Origin: Clostridium cavendishii DSM 21758
Lineage (GTDB): Bacteria > Bacillota > Clostridia > Clostridiales > Clostridiaceae
NCBI RefSeq assembly: GCF_900141845.1
Contig: NZ_FQZB01000007.1
Span: 124,001 to 188,000, forward strand
Direction: 5' to 3'
Length of the DNA: 64,000 nt
Position 1 is the first letter of the stretch; each line of letters starts with the position of its first letter. Positions 61,917 through 64,000 of this stretch are shown here, one piece after another. The position numbers and the translations under genes are program-made. The notes under the pieces were generated by a model. The model did not search any database. It was not told the origin of the DNA and saw nothing but the letters and a program-made list of their open reading frames with translations.

Positions 61917-62083
61917 GATACAAGTATTGTTCTGTGTAATGAGAAGGCTTAAGAATATAAAGGTTCTAAAAATTGGACTGACTGGCAATGACATTTGAAA
62001 TTAGATGAACTTCTAAGTGACGTAAGAAGTAATATGTTAGAACCGCATTGCAAAAAGCGATAGAAGAGAGGTTGAAGAAATGA
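61917..62083 (+). pseudogene. Second toxin-like C-terminal remnant, overlapping the next gene by ATGA
   Basis: The remnant reads DTSIVLCNEKA, stop, EYKGSKNWTDWQ, stop, HLKLDELLSDVRSNMLEP, frame change, LQKAIEERLKK and TGA. The TGA overlaps the ATG of the next gene (ATGA, 62080-62083), the classic layout of a coupled toxin and immunity pair. The first 40 bases are repeated, diverged, at 63426-63465. The toxin family is not recognised. Confidence 0.5.
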
Positions 62084-62688
62084 TAAGTATTGAAAGAAAT
62101 ATTGGTGGAAAATTATTAAAGATAAATGCAGAAGAATACTTAAAGGAACAAGCAGAAGCATTACTTGAGATAATAGGTAGTATTGAATCAAACAAATTAA
62201 AGGATAAATTTAAAGTTCAAGTAGGATGGAGCATTTTTACAATAGTAGAAGACGGTGGAGGATTTAATATAGTTGCACCTGATTATAGTAGAAATCCATT
62301 TAGCGAAAGCACGGATGACTTAACCATATCATTATGGATACAATTAGAGCAGGGTACTCTCTTAAATAAATTGAAGCTAGAAGGAGAAATAATTTCATTT
62401 GAAGACAAGATAGTATGTACTAAGGGAGTGTTATCACTAGATAACATTTACTTAGAAAGAAGTAAGGAACATGAGAAAGGTGACTCAGGATGGTATATCG
62501 GTCCAGTTGATGAATCAATTGCTACTGATGAGTTAGAAGCGTATTATGCATATCAATTATTAAAAATTAGACCATCAATAATAAAAATGCTAGCATTACC
62601 AAATGGTTATATGGCTGTCTTAGATAAGGATGAGTTAAAGGCTGTTCTAGATGAGAATGATATGGATGTATTAAAGTGGACAAGTTAA
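62080..62688 (+). CDS. Likely immunity protein with DUF2185/Imm33-like end
   Basis: The 202-residue protein has two parts. Residues about 1-110 (ERNIGGKLLKINAEEYLKEQ and VGWSIFTIVEDGGGFNIVAP) are of unknown type. Residues about 115-200 resemble the Imm33/DUF2185 domain: KGDSGWYIGPVDE, AYYAYQLLKIRPSII and MLALPNGYMAVLD. The protein is acidic and cytosolic, as expected for an immunity factor. It follows a decayed toxin-like frame with a 4-base overlap, so it is probably an orphan immunity gene that still protects against kin toxins. Ribosome site AGAGG is good. Confidence 0.65.
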   Translation: MISIERNIGGKLLKINAEEYLKEQAEALLEIIGSIESNKLKDKFKVQVGWSIFTIVEDGGGFNIVAPDYSRNPFSESTDDLTISLWIQLEQGTLLNKLKLEGEIISFEDKIVCTKGVLSLDNIYLERSKEHEKGDSGWYIGPVDESIATDELEAYYAYQLLKIRPSIIKMLALPNGYMAVLDKDELKAVLDENDMDVLKWTS

Positions 62689-62803
62689 TTTGTCCACTTT
62701 ACTTCTTAATCCTAATAATTTAAGATTGGCCATAAATTCTAATTGATAAATTGGAATTTATATATTTTGATTGTATTCAAACTGAACACAGTAAAAATAT
62801 AAA

Positions 62804-63151
62804 TTAATCAAAAAACTTTCCTTTATAAAAATTCTCATTATTAAGTTTTTTTGCTGTCAGCCTGAACATAACACAGCCATCTGGGCATACAATATCCTTG
62901 CTATATTTACTATTGCCACCAATGTTCTCTAAATCTCCGCCACTTCTGACCGATTCCATGATTGGGAACATAAGCATCATAACCTTGGAACAGATACCTT
63001 GTCCATTCGAATTTGTGGGACAGCCATAGGTGCACGTATACTTATCTCCCACTTCCTCTCCGTTTCGGCAGTACCTCTCTGTATGGTCACTGCGAAGAAA
63101 ACCAGTTACCTCAATTTCAAATTTGTACTCCTCATCATACCATTTTTTCAT
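62804..63151 (-). CDS. TIGR04076-family Cys-rich protein
   Basis: The 115-residue protein matches the small TIGR04076-type family by its arrangement: KWYDEEYKFEIEVTGFLRSD, YTCTYGCPTNSNGQGICSKV, MESVRSGGDLENIGG and KDIVCPDGCVMFRLTAKK. Six Cys in CxxxC and CxxxxC pairs suggest a metal or Fe-S site. Its function is unknown. The coding sequence is visibly richer in G and C than its neighbours (for example CTCCCACTTCCTCTCCG on the plus strand), hinting at recent transfer. The start has GGAGGTT. Confidence 0.8.
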   Translation of the reverse strand: MKKWYDEEYKFEIEVTGFLRSDHTERYCRNGEEVGDKYTCTYGCPTNSNGQGICSKVMMLMFPIMESVRSGGDLENIGGNSKYSKDIVCPDGCVMFRLTAKKLNNENFYKGKFFD

Positions 63152-63425
63152 GATTAACCTCCAAATTTTAATTTATCGAACAGTTTAATAAAATAACTCA
63201 CCAGCATAATAATACGATTGTTCAATAATTTATATTCTTATTATACATAATTTATGGATTATAATTCCAGTAATTATGGAGATAAAATTAAATTTATCCC
63301 AATATGGTATATATCCTCTTTGTATCTACTTCTTTTAATTCTCTTATATTTCAGTTGTAATAGAATTTCATATAAAAAGGTAACAGAAAACTCTACGGAG
63401 TGGTCTACTTTCTAGCAGTGCAACA
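63152..63425. other. Gene-free stretch
   Basis: No supported gene. The plus-strand frame LLSSSAT near the right end leads into the repeated toxin-like remnant. Confidence 0.4.
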
Positions 63426-63465
63426 GATACAAGTATTGATGTATGTAATAAGAAGTCTTAATAAC
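63426..63465 (+). repeat. Diverged copy of a toxin-like 40-base segment
   Basis: GATACAAGTATTGATGTATG and the bases after it match 61917-61956 at about 33 of 40 positions, encoding DTSIDVCNKKS and stop versus DTSIVLCNEKA and stop. It is likely a second remnant of the same toxin family, left by duplication and decay. Confidence 0.5.
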
Positions 63466-63533
63466 ATCATTTATAGAGTGATGAAAAATAAAACTGAATA
63501 CGTAATTCCTAATATAGAAATAAAGGAGGTTGC

Positions 63534-63671
63534 ATGATAAAATAAATTTAATAAAGGTTAAGAGAAAATATTAATAATGATTATTCTAATTCTGAGGATA
63601 TTATTAATGCTATTGAAAATACTGAAAATGAGGTTAGAATATCTGGAATAAATTGTGAAATTTGTATCTAA
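63534..63671 (+). pseudogene. Degraded small gene before fruK
   Basis: A very strong ribosome site (AAGGAGG) precedes an ATG that reads only MIK before stops. The same frame then continues open as RLRENINNDYSNSEDIINAI, ENTENEVRISGINCEICI and TAA. It looks like a small gene broken near its start. No family is recognised. Confidence 0.4.
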
Positions 63672-63739
63672 GTTTAGAAAAATTTATAATCCTTTTATAA
63701 GTACAAGGAATTAACAGACATAGTGGAGGTGGAAGAATA

Positions 63740-64000
63740 GTGATTTATACTATAACATTCAATCCGGCTTTAGATTATATGGTAAAAGTAGAAGGCTTAA
63801 ACTTTGGGATGGTTAATAGAACTTCTTATGAAGAGGTATATGCTGGGGGAAAAGGAATTAATGTTTCTATAGTTTTAAAGAATTTAGAAACTGAAAGTAG
63901 AGCACTTGGTTTTATAGCTGGTTTTACTGGCAATGAGATAGAAAAAAGGGTTAAAGAAGCTAACGTTTCAACTGATTTTATAAAGTTAAGTGAAGGAATG
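63740..64000 (+). CDS. fruK: 1-phosphofructokinase (partial, runs off the window)
   Basis: The first 87 residues (MIYTITFNPALDYMVKVEGL and NRTSYEEVYAGGKGINVSIV) carry the N-terminal PfkB signature with AGGKGINVS, closest to the FruK/LacC group. FruK phosphorylates fructose-1-phosphate to fructose-1,6-bisphosphate after PTS uptake of fructose. The GTG at 63740 has GGAGGTGG 7 bases upstream. A fructose PTS gene is expected next, beyond the window. LacC (tagatose-6-phosphate kinase) is the alternative. Confidence 0.85.
   Translation, partial: MIYTITFNPALDYMVKVEGLNFGMVNRTSYEEVYAGGKGINVSIVLKNLETESRALGFIAGFTGNEIEKRVKEANVSTDFIKLSEGM

Noticed and set aside
1..64000. CRISPR arrays, tRNA or rRNA genes, insertion sequences and phage genes
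   Set aside because: I looked for regular spaced repeats, cloverleaf sequences, transposase motifs and structural phage proteins and saw none.

Overview
The window is very AT-rich, with strong Shine-Dalgarno sites, dense rho-independent terminators and protein families typical of Firmicutes. It most likely comes from a chromosome of Clostridium sensu stricto; the species cannot be fixed from the sequence alone. I see no rRNA, tRNA, CRISPR array, insertion sequence or phage module.

Layout. (1) 1-5010: alpha-glucan/dextran degradation: the tail of a CBM35 protein, a secreted CBM35-GH15 glucodextranase-like enzyme and a GH66 dextranase without signal peptide. (2) 5190-7444: two lipoproteins, one with a transglutaminase fold. 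(3) 7552-9183: a sigma-A promoter, a 24-codon leader peptide with five consecutive Cys codons, attenuator-like hairpins, a truncated cysteinyl-tRNA synthetase and endonuclease V. (4) 9267-16154: a bacitracin-type defence module (BceRS-like two-component system, UppP, BceAB-like transporter) followed by glycerate kinase. (5) 16375-19399: a LuxR-type regulator and a membrane-anchored alpha/beta hydrolase. (6) 19517-27777: a [NiFe] hydrogenase operon (small and large subunits, maturation protease, hypABFCDE) in which HypA has lost its zinc domain. (7) 27971-30858: a DUF1003 protein and a secreted GH18 chitinase. (8) 31189-37087: a two-component system and a three-part surface glycosylation system (GT2, GtrA, GT39-like). 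(9) 37635-42368: c-di-GMP genes (GGDEF+HD-GYP, HD-GYP), a PAP2 phosphatase and a small HTH protein. (10) 42665-51353: two further ABC-2 transporter/two-component modules of the antimicrobial-peptide type, with a pair of small membrane proteins between them. (11) 51418-59420: an Rrf2 regulator and its NAD(P)-binding partner with three copies of one operator, a secreted orphan, ComFB, a YtaF-like protein, MgtC, EamA, a MazG-like protein, purine nucleoside phosphorylase and a Crp/Fnr regulator with a perfect palindrome upstream. (12) 59421-63671: a decayed accessory island of toxin-like gene remnants and likely immunity genes. (13) 63740-end: the start of 1-phosphofructokinase.

How it fits together. 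Much of the window concerns the cell surface: three transporter/two-component modules, UppP and PAP2 lipid phosphatases, and an undecaprenyl-sugar glycosylation system. Carbohydrate scavenging (dextran, chitin, fructose) and hydrogen metabolism supply energy. The most unusual signals are the poly-Cys leader before a broken cysS, the zinc-domain-less HypA, the triple Rrf2 operator, the Crp/Fnr palindrome, a histidine kinase whose best ribosome site faces an AUA codon, and the toxin/immunity graveyard with a poly-A frameshift.
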